Source: Bartonella elizabethae F9251 = ATCC 49927
Lineage (GTDB): Bacteria; Pseudomonadota; Alphaproteobacteria; Rhizobiales; Rhizobiaceae
Reading direction: 5' to 3'
DNA length: 33,559 nucleotides
Assembly: GCF_000518165.1 (NCBI RefSeq)
Contig: NZ_JADB01000016.1
Location: 1-33,559, forward strand
The notes under the pieces were generated by a model. That model had not been told where the DNA came from. It searched no databases and saw only the letters and a program-made list of their open reading frames with translations. This document shows positions 8,071 through 18,500 of this stretch, piece by piece; position 1 is the stretch's first letter, and each line of letters starts with the position of its first letter. Both the position numbers and the translations under genes were made by a program.

Positions 8071-10917
8071 CTAAAAACGATAGCGCAATCCACCAGAAAA
8101 ACTGATTCCAGAAAAACCACCTTTACTCAACTTATGCTGATAAACCAAATCCCCATGAAACGCGAGATTTTGTGACAAACGGGCATTAAGCCCCAATCCA
8201 GCCTCTAGAGAAGAACCAAAAGCTCCCAACTGGAAAGAATCTTTAAAGCGCACAGATCTTTCTTTGCCAAAATCATGAGCAAAATGAATTTTACCATAGA
8301 AAGAAACATCACGATCCTTTTCAGGCGCAGCAAGTGTCTTCATCAAACGTCCACCAACACGCACCACCCATTGATCAAGCTTATCCATCTCTATATTAAA
8401 ATGATCAATATCACGAGCCTCATTAAACTGAAGATATTGATAGACAACCTGCGCTTGTGGATCAAAAACAACACCCTCATATCCTGTGGCAACTTTTCGA
8501 CCACTCATCAAGGAAACACTTAAAGGGTTCCCCTTCAATGTTGCTGTCTTCCCCCGTACAGTTGTCAGAACATCACCCTTAAAAAAACCATAGGATAAAA
8601 GACCATCGACATAAAATCCTGTATCATGCTGCAGACTACCATAAACTGTAGCAGTCCATTTATCAAATGTACTTTTTTGGCTTTGTTCAACATTCAAAGG
8701 TTGCAGAGAAAGCTTTCCGTACGATCCCATAACCCCAAAGGATAGAGCACTGTCAACGTTTTCAATTTTTTGTAACAAAACACCTGCCTCTAGAGCATAG
8801 TACCCTAGATCGCCACCATAACCATATTCAAGCGCAGACAAATCTGAAGTATAACGGGAACTGCCCCCATAACCACGCAAAAATGAAGTAGGATTTTCAC
8901 GAATTTCCAACATTTCACGAGGATGAGCACGCTGTATCTCTAACTGCTTATTTTGATTGCTGATATCCATTAAACCAGCATGAAACAAACTATTCGGCAA
9001 GAGGAGATAAGTTGGTACCTGCGGAACAACCGATCTTACACCGCGCCCAGATAGAGAAACAGTTTCAATCTTAGAAAGACTATCCTCAGAAGACGCAGGA
9101 ACAACATCCGCAGAGGATACTGAGGATACTGAAACAGAATCCTCAGAAGACGCAGGAACAACATCCGCAGAGGACGCTGGAATAATATCCTCAACAGAAG
9201 CATGTACAGGAGGTGTCTGTTTAGAAACCATAGGAGTGCCTCTATAATCAGCAGATGTTTGAACATATTCGTTTTCTAAACGAAAATTCCAAAATGCCCC
9301 TCCGTTTTGAGCAAATCGCTGTTTAACATGTTCTTCCCCTCCAGTAGCCTTTGGTCCATAAGAACGAAGAACATATTTATAAGGCGCTCCATCCAAGGCA
9401 ACATATTGCCCATTCAGTTGAAAAGAGTCAAACGATGCATCGCCATAAACTTGAATAATTGAAACACTATGCGCTTTTTCATTTTTTTCTCCTAAACCTC
9501 CCGCAACCCCATGTATATGCACTATAGTTTTTCCCTTAACATCACCATGAATGAGGAGTCGATCCGTTACTTGATGGTCACTTGTATCATGAGGATTTAA
9601 ACGTGCATTCAAATGAATCCAAGCATCCCCTGATGCCTGATAAACAACACCACTTCCTTTTCCGATATAAAGCGTTTGATAGGTATGAGCAGTGCTGGGT
9701 TTTGGTTTTTCAAAAGTAATCGAACTGTTAACAAGATGGACCGATGAAATAAATGAAACATCTCTATAATGAGGATTTCGTAAATTTTGATGTCTTGGTC
9801 GCAACAAAACCCACTGTGAATTATTTTTTAAGATAAGGTTGACTGTAGAACTGTTATCAATCTGCGTTTGACCGACAAGCGCAGAAGCATCGGCGGTAAC
9901 CTTTATAGAAGAGCCACTTTCAGCCTTCAGCAACAAATCTCCAAAAAGCTTTGTATCCTTTAATGATATGTCAGATTTTCCAAATTTACTGCTGTAAAGA
10001 GCTATACTCTCTGGAACGACAAAACGCGTCTTTTTCAAATCAACGCGCGATAATCTTCCCTCTAACTGCCTCTCCTCTAATGCTGGCTGACCTTCAAAGT
10101 GCATACCATAAACTGCATTCCCTTTCACTGTAACATTAGAATCTCCAATATCAATCTGAGGACCTTTATCTCCCAGCAATAAAAGCCCATGCGCATCACT
10201 CACATCAACAAAACCTTTAACAAACTGGGCATAACCATTTTCAGATATATGAAAAGCAGCGTTATCACCCTGATGATCCACATTCAGCCCTTGTCCCCCT
10301 TTGCTAGGACCACCCTTACCGCTCATAGAAACACCCTCTAAAATAAGAACTCCTTTTTCTCCTGCTTGAACCCCAATACCACCGAAGCTTACTTGAGTAT
10401 TTGTTAAACGAACTAAACTTTGAAATTTTCCTTCCGCCAAAGCCCCCACTTCAATTGCATCAATCGATCCGCCAGATATTGCAATGGAGCCACCTTGAGA
10501 TTCAACCCCAACTAAAACCCCACTCAACGTGGAATCGGCTAGAGAAACTCCCGCTTTTTCTGATGCCTTTACGCCATATTTCCAAAATTTCTTGTCCGAA
10601 TTATTCTTTTCATCCATAATACCCTTAACAGTTATATTCTTACCACGAAGAGATGTATGCTCCTTAGACGCCTCTATCGCTCCATGAACACCACGAGCAT
10701 TTTGATCTGTGAGCGAATAAACTTTATTATCAATTGCATGTTCCTCACCATCATCACACTGATAAAATGCTGAATTCTGACCACATGAAGACGGCCTTTT
10801 CCCAGAGATAACTTGAGATTCAGCATTGTGCGCAAAACCATCAACATGATGTGTTAAAAAAAGAAGTGCCGTCGTGAAAGTACATAAGGAGAAACGATTT
10901 TTTAATAGACCAGCCAT
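8071..10917 (-). CDS. Autotransporter, 948 aa
   Basis: Start chosen at 10915-10917 (MAGLLKNRFSLCTFTT) rather than an in-frame ATG 63 bases upstream: it gives a normal signal peptide (cleavage DGFA/H near residue 29) and has GGTGGA about 5-10 bases upstream. Two-cysteine motif C45/C54 with DDGEEH; beta-helix-like passenger to about 547 ending NFRLEN; short acidic Ser-rich linker containing two near-identical SSADVVPASSEDS units; [20 protein letters not shown] block; beta-barrel about 675-948 ending GGLRYRF. The C-terminal passenger block has the LLIHGDVKGKT and SIIQVYGDA motifs shared by every member here. This is the shortest complete autotransporter in the window and perhaps closest to the basic family form. 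Exported by its own barrel; ligand unknown. Confidence 0.93.
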   Translation of the reverse strand: MAGLLKNRFSLCTFTTALLFLTHHVDGFAHNAESQVISGKRPSSCGQNSAFYQCDDGEEHAIDNKVYSLTDQNARGVHGAIEASKEHTSLRGKNITVKGIMDEKNNSDKKFWKYGVKASEKAGVSLADSTLSGVLVGVESQGGSIAISGGSIDAIEVGALAEGKFQSLVRLTNTQVSFGGIGVQAGEKGVLILEGVSMSGKGGPSKGGQGLNVDHQGDNAAFHISENGYAQFVKGFVDVSDAHGLLLLGDKGPQIDIGDSNVTVKGNAVYGMHFEGQPALEERQLEGRLSRVDLKKTRFVVPESIALYSSKFGKSDISLKDTKLFGDLLLKAESGSSIKVTADASALVGQTQIDNSSTVNLILKNNSQWVLLRPRHQNLRNPHYRDVSFISSVHLVNSSITFEKPKPSTAHTYQTLYIGKGSGVVYQASGDAWIHLNARLNPHDTSDHQVTDRLLIHGDVKGKTIVHIHGVAGGLGEKNEKAHSVSIIQVYGDASFDSFQLNGQYVALDGAPYKYVLRSYGPKATGGEEHVKQRFAQNGGAFWNFRLENEYVQTSADYRGTPMVSKQTPPVHASVEDIIPASSADVVPASSEDSVSVSSVSSADVVPASSEDSLSKIETVSLSGRGVRSVVPQVPTYLLLPNSLFHAGLMDISNQNKQLEIQRAHPREMLEIRENPTSFLRGYGGSSRYTSDLSALEYGYGGDLGYYALEAGVLLQKIENVDSALSFGVMGSYGKLSLQPLNVEQSQKSTFDKWTATVYGSLQHDTGFYVDGLLSYGFFKGDVLTTVRGKTATLKGNPLSVSLMSGRKVATGYEGVVFDPQAQVVYQYLQFNEARDIDHFNIEMDKLDQWVVRVGGRLMKTLAAPEKDRDVSFYGKIHFAHDFGKERSVRFKDSFQLGAFGSSLEAGLGLNARLSQNLAFHGDLVYQHKLSKGGFSGISFSGGLRYRF
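9083..9174 (-). repeat. Two-copy 57-bp-period direct repeat in linker
   Basis: The 35-base segments 9083-9117 and 9140-9174 are the same apart from at most minor differences and are spaced 57 bases apart, encoding the duplicated ADVVPASSED motif. The frame is kept. Confidence 0.85.
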
Positions 10918-11550
10918 AATTCCACCATAGTTTTGCCCCCCTTCACTTAAGAGAAACACATAACGTACCAAAAAACTCAACCAAGAGAAAATTTAATACG
11001 TTTTGGTTTGACATATTGTATTTATTAGTATTTTTTGTGTTTTATGTAAATATGGAATTAGAAAATGACTAAAAAATACAGTCTAGATCAGTCATTTTTA
11101 CAAAAAAATTATAAAAATTAAGCTGAAAAACAAGAGAAAAATCATCTCTAAAGTTGTTGTTTAAAAACAGCTTTAATCGGTTTACATGCATTAAAATGCT
11201 TCTTTTAACCGCTGCCTAATCAACATCTTTACGATAAATGTTCTATTGAAAGAATAAGTACTCTGTAAGCAGAAAACACCATATGTTAAAATTAGGAAAT
11301 AAAAGGAGTACACACGTCTATTTCTAGGAAATATTCATGGCAAGAAAGCCTAATTTAGAATAAGAACCTGTAAGAATTAAAATCAATTCCTATTCTTACC
11401 GTTTTCTTTTAATTCAATTTTACAACATTTAAGAACATTGAAAAATTTTTAGCATTTTTAATTGAAAGATATCTTTAGCAATCAGCATATTAAAGAGATG
11501 CAAAATCACACTTTCGTAAAAAGACTATAATAACGCAATGAATAGATAAC
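10918..11550. other. Intergenic region, AT-rich, no gene seen
   Basis: About 630 bases between the 948- and 1084-residue autotransporters. It contains the leader and candidate promoter of the former. No open frame with family resemblance and no RNA gene was recognised in the rest. Confidence 0.6.
11022..11050 (-). promoter_or_regulatory. Putative promoter of the 948-aa autotransporter
   Basis: Minus strand: TTTACA (11045-11050), 17-base spacer, TAATAA (11022-11027), about 105 bases before the start. The -10 is imperfect; support comes from the same TTTACA at a similar distance upstream of sister genes. Confidence 0.4.
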
Positions 11551-11586
11551 AAAAAAAACCACAAGCATAACTTGTGGTTTTTTTTC
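11551..11586 (-). terminator. Intrinsic terminator after the 1084-aa autotransporter
   Basis: AACCACAAG and CTTGTGGTT arms with a 5-base CATAA loop and long A and T runs. It lies about 30 bases past the stop and is nearly the same stem as the terminator at 8011-8045 with a different loop. Confidence 0.88.
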
Positions 11587-11613
11587 AAAAATTAAACAAA
11601 AACAGCAACAACA

Positions 11614-14600
11614 CTAGAAACGATAACGCAATCCGCCAGAGAAACTGGTTCCAGAAAAACCAGCTTTCGTGAGCTTATGCTGATAAATCAAATCACCATG
11701 AAGCGCAAAATTTTGAGACAATTGAGCATTAAAACCTAATCCAGTTTCTAATGAAGAACCAAAAGCACCTAGCTGAAAAGCATCTTTAAAATGCACAAAT
11801 TGTTTTCCTTCAAAACCATGAGCAAGATGAAGCTTGCCGTAGAAAGAAATAACTTGAGACTCATCAGTGGCAACCAGCATCTTTGTTAAACGCCCTCCAA
11901 CACGCCCTACCCACTGATGAAGCTTTCCTAAATCAATATCAAAGCCGTCCACATCACGCACTTTATTAAATTGAAGATATTGATAAACAACCTGAACCTG
12001 TGGATCAAAAACAAAACCGTCCTCTCCGACCATAAATGTTTTACCAGCCATCAATGAAGCACTTAAAGGATTTCCCTTTAATGTTGCCGTTTTGCCTCGT
12101 GCTTTTGTGAGAACATCCCCCTTAAACCAACCATAAGACACGAGGCCATCAACGTAAAAACCTGCATCATGCTGCATACCGCCATATGCTGCAACTGACC
12201 ATTTATCAAATGTGCTTTTTTGACTCTGTTCAACATTCAAAGGGTGCAAAGAAAATTTCTCGTAAGACCCAGTAATTCCCAAAGAAGTGGTTCCATACAT
12301 ATTTTCGATTGCTTTTAGTAAAATACCTGCCTCTACAGCATTATAATCAAGCTCGCCACCATAACCATATTCAAGTGCAGAAAGATTTGAAGTATAACGA
12401 TGATTACCGCCATAACCGCGCACAAAAAAGAAAGGATTTTCGCGACTTTCTAATAAGCCGCCAGAAGCAATTCGCAAAGCTTCTAACCGCTGATTTTGAT
12501 TGCTAACATTCATCAAACCAAGATGACGTAAGGCATTAGGCAAAAGCAAATAAGTTGGAACCTGCGGAACAACAGCCTTAACGCCCGGCTTAGGACGAGG
12601 ATGAGGATCTGGAGCCGGTCCTGGAGGAGGCGTTGGACCAGGAGGAGGTGTCGGACGAGGATCTGGTTGAGGTTGAATATCAGAATCTATAGTTCTACTT
12701 TCAAGACGGAAGTCCCAAAACTCTCCACTCCCTTCAACTAATCTTTGGGCCACACTTGCTTTTCCTAAAAGAGACCCTGGACCATAACTATAAAGCTTAT
12801 ATTGATAAGGTAATTCGTCTAACGCGACATAACCACCTTCCAACTGAAAAGAATCCTGCTCTGCTTCTCCAGAAACCTGAATGATTGAAATACCTTCCTC
12901 ATTCCCTCCGCTTCCTGTATATCCTCCTGGACTTCCTGCAACAGCATGCACACGAAGCATTGTTTTTCCCGAAACATCACCATGAATTAAAATACGATTC
13001 GTCTTTTGCTGATCAAGATTTCCCCCCTTATTCAGATAGGTATGAAGAGAAATAGAGGCATTGTCCCGTGCTTTATAAACTTCACCCTTTCCCTTTCCAA
13101 TACGAAGAGTTTGATAATCATCAGCAGCAGAAGATTCATGTCTTTTGAAATTAATAGAGCTCTCGCCCATAAGGCTAACAAGTGAAATAGAAGAGCTATT
13201 TTCATCCCCCTGTTGATCTCTCTGCAACTGCTGTGGTAAAATCCATGTGGAGTCTCCCAAATAAAGTTCGGCATTAGAATTTTTATCAACATGAGTACGA
13301 CCTTCAAGGGTAGAACCATCAGCTAAAACCGTTATAGAAGCCCCTTTCTCAGCTTTTAATAAAAAATTCCCTGAACGAAGCGAACTTTTCATCAAACTCA
13401 CCGCACCAGAAATACCATTTTCACCATAAATCGCCGCATCATCTACAACAGAAAACTTTGTTGTATCCAAATTAACAACTTCCAATCGTGGTGGCGCTTT
13501 TTCTCCCTCTAAAATTTCCGCCTCTTTTTTATCTCCACTCTCATCCCATGGCTTCTCTCCCCGAAAGTAGATACCATAAGATCCTTTACCCTTTACGGTA
13601 AAAGTAGAAGACTTTAAATTAGCCTCCGTCACATAAAAGTTATTCGATAAATCCTCAACGTCATCTTCGGTTTCAGATTCTTCTTCAGATCGTTCTGGTC
13701 CAGAATATAAAGGCTTGAGCGAATTTTTTAACAATATACCATGCACATCCTCAACATCAACAGTTCCGCCTTTAAACTCAATCTCTCCCCCTTCATCCAT
13801 TAAAAAGACCGCATGGTTTTCGCCTTTTTTCCCCTTTCCAGTAACACTAACCGCATCAAGAAAGACCTTCCCCCCTAACATTGCAGAAATACCGTGACTG
13901 TCCGCAAAGTTAATCTTTCCACCTTCCACCCCGATCTCTGCCCCACTATAACTTAAAAGGCTTGTTGGTCCACCGCTAGTGTTAATGTTTGTATCCTCTA
14001 AAATAACCAATGAATGTCCTATAGCTTCAACAGCCCTATCACTCTCCTCTATAGTCCCCTGCTTGACCTCAATGAGACCATCGTTAGAAAAAAGAGCTAA
14101 CTTTGTATTTTGAAGCACAGGGTTTTTCAAAACAATCTTTCCATCATCTGACACAGCCACACCACGCAAAAAAGACCGATCAAGAACGTCACTTTTAACC
14201 GTCACGTTTTCTCCCTCAACTCTAGTCCCTCTCTGCTTTACCGTTATAGCCGTCGGATCAGCAGGATAATTGGAAGCATTTTCATTCGTAATCTTATAAG
14301 ATTTATGATCAATTCTAGCTTCCCCACAATTATCACATATATAATACAATCCACTATAGTAATAAAATCCAGGTTTCACACCTCTTCCATCAGAGTCTGC
14401 ATCTCTGACAGAGTTATCTATATTTTCCTGTCGTCCGTTCTCTCCATCCACGCCACTCAACTCACGATAGTTACTCCCCCCACGAATACCCTCATCGTTA
14501 TTATCAACACGGATTTTATTATAATGGTGATAATTATCCCCACTATCTCCCTTAAGAGGAGGCTTATGCACATTACTTCCACTAAGCTGAGGACTATAAA

Positions 14601-14868
14601 CAGGCCCCCCACTGATAACATTATCATTAGGAAAAGCACTGATAGGGGGAGAGCCTTCAACACTACTCATATGAGGAGGCATAATAGGACGCCCCTCAAC
14701 ACCACTGTAAAGATAGCTAACGTTTGGGGGAATAACCGCAACTGGAATCATACTATTATAGTTACTATTCTCAGGACTCGCAGCAATCACCATTCCATTT
14801 TCGAGCAAAGAAAGGATAGCTGTTGTACAAGCACATAAACATACATGATTTCTAAACACTTTAATCAT
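11614..14868 (-). CDS. Autotransporter with PPPGP linker, 1084 aa
   Basis: Signal peptide 1-30 (MIKVFRNHVCLCACTTAIL, cleavage IAA/SP) is followed by an extra N-terminal segment of about 140 residues rich in Asn, Gly, Pro and Tyr that the sister proteins lack. Only then comes the cysteine motif (YYICDNCGEA, near residue 175) and the beta-helix-like passenger, which closes with FWDFRLES near 720. The linker is short and almost pure Pro/Gly/Arg/Lys (PPPGPTPPPGPAPDPHPRPKPG in part). The [20 protein letters not shown] block precedes the barrel (about 810-1084), ending GGLRYRF. A highly acidic stretch (EESETEDDVEDL) interrupts the passenger near residue 395. GAGGGAACT just upstream of the ATG is a plausible ribosome binding site. 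Outer-membrane export role inferred from the family; target unknown. Confidence 0.93.
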   Translation of the reverse strand: MIKVFRNHVCLCACTTAILSLLENGMVIAASPENSNYNSMIPVAVIPPNVSYLYSGVEGRPIMPPHMSSVEGSPPISAFPNDNVISGGPVYSPQLSGSNVHKPPLKGDSGDNYHHYNKIRVDNNDEGIRGGSNYRELSGVDGENGRQENIDNSVRDADSDGRGVKPGFYYYSGLYYICDNCGEARIDHKSYKITNENASNYPADPTAITVKQRGTRVEGENVTVKSDVLDRSFLRGVAVSDDGKIVLKNPVLQNTKLALFSNDGLIEVKQGTIEESDRAVEAIGHSLVILEDTNINTSGGPTSLLSYSGAEIGVEGGKINFADSHGISAMLGGKVFLDAVSVTGKGKKGENHAVFLMDEGGEIEFKGGTVDVEDVHGILLKNSLKPLYSGPERSEEESETEDDVEDLSNNFYVTEANLKSSTFTVKGKGSYGIYFRGEKPWDESGDKKEAEILEGEKAPPRLEVVNLDTTKFSVVDDAAIYGENGISGAVSLMKSSLRSGNFLLKAEKGASITVLADGSTLEGRTHVDKNSNAELYLGDSTWILPQQLQRDQQGDENSSSISLVSLMGESSINFKRHESSAADDYQTLRIGKGKGEVYKARDNASISLHTYLNKGGNLDQQKTNRILIHGDVSGKTMLRVHAVAGSPGGYTGSGGNEEGISIIQVSGEAEQDSFQLEGGYVALDELPYQYKLYSYGPGSLLGKASVAQRLVEGSGEFWDFRLESRTIDSDIQPQPDPRPTPPPGPTPPPGPAPDPHPRPKPGVKAVVPQVPTYLLLPNALRHLGLMNVSNQNQRLEALRIASGGLLESRENPFFFVRGYGGNHRYTSNLSALEYGYGGELDYNAVEAGILLKAIENMYGTTSLGITGSYEKFSLHPLNVEQSQKSTFDKWSVAAYGGMQHDAGFYVDGLVSYGWFKGDVLTKARGKTATLKGNPLSASLMAGKTFMVGEDGFVFDPQVQVVYQYLQFNKVRDVDGFDIDLGKLHQWVGRVGGRLTKMLVATDESQVISFYGKLHLAHGFEGKQFVHFKDAFQLGAFGSSLETGLGFNAQLSQNFALHGDLIYQHKLTKAGFSGTSFSGGLRYRF

Positions 14869-15476
14869 AGTTCCCTCGAAACTTTCCTTCCCCTCTCATT
14901 AAAAATAGAAGCACTGACAAAACATCCAACTGCACCACCTCAAGAATACAAAAGGTGTAACAAAAGACATGCCTCATGCTCATTTGAACCGTGCAATGAA
15001 TAATCCCTATAAATTTGGCAAAAGCTCTACGCGTAAAACCATCTATAAGAGAATAACAACAGAGCACAATTTATAAGTGTATAATGCATTCTGTATTTCG
15101 TGTAAAGAAAAAATAAAACCGGTGCGTGTAATTAATTAAAAAAACAATTAGACCTTGTGAACTTTACAAATTAATCCACAAAGAGATGAATGAAAAAAAT
15201 GATTTAAATTAGTGGAAATAAACGCTCAAAAACGAGCTTTAGAAAGCATCAAATATGATATTAGTTAATATCAATACGGTATCAAAAAAGATAAATAACA
15301 CACCTTGGACTCCAGCACGCTTTAAAAGCCTATACCAGTGAGTCACTCTATCCCATTATCAGCAGCAAAAATTTTAAGAAAATTTGCTTTAGCATAGAAA
15401 AATGCGCTCGTGCATGCAATAAACGTGCCTTTTCTATTCATATCAAGGAAACGAAAGAACAACACAAGTTGTTATA
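14869..15476. other. Intergenic region, AT-rich, no gene seen
   Basis: About 600 bases between the 1084- and 2331-residue autotransporters. It contains the promoter and leader of the former. The rest holds no credible coding region. A GC-richer patch at 15303-15360 superficially recalls a tRNA but does not fold as one. Confidence 0.6.
15078..15106 (-). promoter_or_regulatory. Putative sigma70-type promoter of the 1084-aa autotransporter
   Basis: Minus strand: TTTACA (15101-15106), 17-base spacer, TATACA (15078-15083). This is the best-formed of the autotransporter promoters and shares an ACAGAATG spacer segment with the region upstream of the first gene. It implies a leader of about 200 bases. 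Confidence 0.55.
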
Positions 15477-15510
15477 AAGAAAAAAGGCAGCACACTGTGC
15501 TGCCTTTTTT
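15477..15510 (-). terminator. Intrinsic terminator after the giant autotransporter
   Basis: A perfect inverted repeat GGCAGCACA/TGTGCTGCC flanked by A and T runs, about 25 bases beyond the stop at 15535. It is a strong bidirectional-type hairpin unrelated in sequence to the two upstream terminators. Confidence 0.92.
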
Positions 15511-15534
15511 AAAAAGTACACCCTGTACCTTATA

Positions 15535-18500
15535 TTAAAACTGATAACGCACACCTCCGGAGAAACTTGCTCCAGAAAAACCTGCCTTATTAAGTTTATG
15601 TTGATAGAGAATATCAGCATGCAGAGAGAACTGAGGCAACAATTTGGCATTAAAACCTAATCCTGCCTCTATTGAAGAGCCAAACGCTCCTAATTTGAAA
15701 GCATCACTGAAATGCACAGACTGTTTTTCTCCAAAACCATGAGCAAGATAAAGCTTCCCATATAAAGCAACAGCATTCATACCTTCAGAGCCTGTAGGAA
15801 TCTTGGTTAAGCGTCCACCAACACGTGCTACCCATTGATCAAGGTTCCCCATTTCAACATTAAAGTTGTCAATATCACGGGCCTTATCAAACTGGAGATG
15901 TTGATAGACAACTTGAACCTGCGGATCAAAGACAAAACCCTTATATCCTGTGGCAACTGTCTGACCACCGATCAAAGAAGCACTTAAAGGATGACCTTTT
16001 AATGTTGCTGTTTTACCCCGTGCAAGAGTGAGAACATCACCTTTGAACAGACCATAGGATAAAAGACCATCAACATAAAAGCCCATATTATGCTGCATGC
16101 TACCATATACCGTAGCAGTCCACTTATCAAATGCACTCTTCTGACTTTGCTCAACATTCAAAGGCTGCAGAGAAAGATTTCCATACGTTCCCATAACCCC
16201 AAAGGATAGAGCACTATCAGTATTTTCAATAGTTTGTAGTAGCACACCAGCCTCTACACCACGATAGTCAAGATCACCGTCATAACCATATTCAAGCGCA
16301 GATAAATCTGAAGCATAACGGTAACTTCCACCATAGCCGCGTAAATACAAAGCAGGATTCTCACGAACCTCTACCATTCCCGTAGAAGTCATCCGTAAAG
16401 TTTCTAACTGTTTGCTTTGATTGTTAATATCCATCAAACCAGCATGGAATACGCTATTAGGCAACACGAGATAAGTTGGCACTTGTGGAACAACAGATCT
16501 TACAAATTTTTCAGGAAGAGCAACAGATCCAGCAGACTTAACATACTGATTTTCTAAACGGAAGTTCCAAAATGCTCCGCCATCCTTAACAAATTTCTGC
16601 CGAACATGCTCCTGTTTGGAAGTTGCTTCTGGACCATAAGCACGAAGAGTGTATTTGTATGGTGAATTTCTCAGCGCAACATAATCACCATCAAGTTGGA
16701 AAGAATCCTTCTCCGCTTGACCATAGACCTGAATAACTGAAACACTATGAGCAATCTTAGCATTCACTTGACTATTTGCTCCATTGCCTGCATCGCCTTG
16801 TACACGTATTTTTGTTTTTCCAGAAACATCACCATGAATGACAAGTTGATCAGTTACTTGCTGACCACTTGAATCATGAGGATTTAAACGCGCATTGAGA
16901 TGAATAACAGCATCACCTTGTGCCTCATAAACTATGCCTTCTCCATTTCCAATATGGAGAGTTTGATATTTCCCTCCAGATTCGGAAGGTGCAAAATTAA
17001 TAGTACTATTTACAAGTCTCACAGAAGAAAGGCATGAATCCAAACATCCTAAATCTGGAGTCCCTGAACTCTTCTGGACACTTCTTTTGAGAATCCACTC
17101 TGAATTATTGGCTAAGTCTAATCTTGCATAAGAATCTTTATTAACGCGAACACCCCCTGTCACAATAGAATTATCAACGGAAACCGATATTTGAGAATCG
17201 TTCTCAGCCTTCAACAACAAATCACCAGCAAGTGTTGTTTTATTTTCTAATGAAACATGACCAGCTGAATTATTACCAAAGATCGCTATACCCTTTGTAA
17301 CTTCAAAAGCAGTTTGTTTCAACGAAACTATCCCTGTCATGCTTATAGGCGTTTTCTCCAGCTTGGTGGATATAGCACTGCGCTTAACAACATTTGCTTT
17401 CTCAGTTGCTAAATCCTTACTTTGATTTTGTCGACTCTCTTCTTTTTGTATTAGCCCATCAAAATAGATACCATAGGTTCCCTCACCTTCTACTTTAACC
17501 GTAGAAGCTTCGATATTTGCGTGATTAACAACAGGACGAACCTCAGAAGCTCTTCTCTTCCTAGAAGTCCCCGTTTCAACCACATCATCACCCTTTATAA
17601 CCCACAAAGCATGTCCATCAGTCACAACGCTCCCATTCTTAAAATCAACAGAAGCATTATCACTCAATAGAAAAGCAGCACTCTCTAAATTCTCTTTAGA
17701 ATCTAACTTTTTTGTCGCTTTTTTAGTAGTAATATTAACTTTGTCTAACTTAACGCTTCCTCCAGATTCGGACCTCACAGCCACACCCTTTGCCAAGGTA
17801 ATACTCCCAGAGTTCATGGTTATTTCACCAGCGTTACTTGCCAGACCCGCTGTAGCCAAATCTCCCATTACGTTAATTGTCGTATCCTTTAAATTAACAG
17901 ATGATCCAGATCCTGCCAACACACCCACATAATGAGCATCGACTGTTCCATCATTCATCTTAACCTTTCCGCCACTTTGCGCTTCAAGCCCAATCACAGA
18001 AGATTTAATTGTTGATTTATTATTCAAAACAACCTCTGCCCCCTCTTCTGCCAACACAGCACTTACAGCCTTTATTTCAGTAAAATCAACATTATTTTTA
18101 CGATCAGAAGAATCCACACCACTAATTGTAGCTCCCTCTAGCTTAACAACCGTATTCTGATTTTTTACATGCATCAAATGCTGCATGTCATCACTTCCCT
18201 TCAATGTAAGGTCTGTCACTGTACGTGTTTGGCCATCACTACAAGAATAAGGAGTTTGCAACGCCTTCCCACCATTATTCTGTGCAGCATCACACGTAGA
18301 AGAAACCTTTTCCTTACCACCACTATTAGGCAGAAGAATACGTCCAACAGGCCCATTAGAAGGTTCGGCAGGTTTCCCAGAAACCACAGAAGTAGAAGCT
18401 ACATTAGAAGATACAGCAGATCCCTCAGAAACCACAGGAGAAGAAGCTACATTAGAAGATGCAGCAGATCCCTCAGAAACCACAGGAGCAGAAGATGTCT

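Noticed and set aside
10918..10980. Upstream ATG at 10980 as start of the 948-aa autotransporter
   Set aside because: It would put 21 extra residues before a standard signal peptide, and the shared purine-rich leader would become coding; the ATG at 10915-10917 has a better ribosome binding site.
15303..15360. tRNA-like patch on the minus strand
   Set aside because: Some stretches resemble D-loop and T-arm text, but no acceptor stem, anticodon stem or CCA end can be paired.
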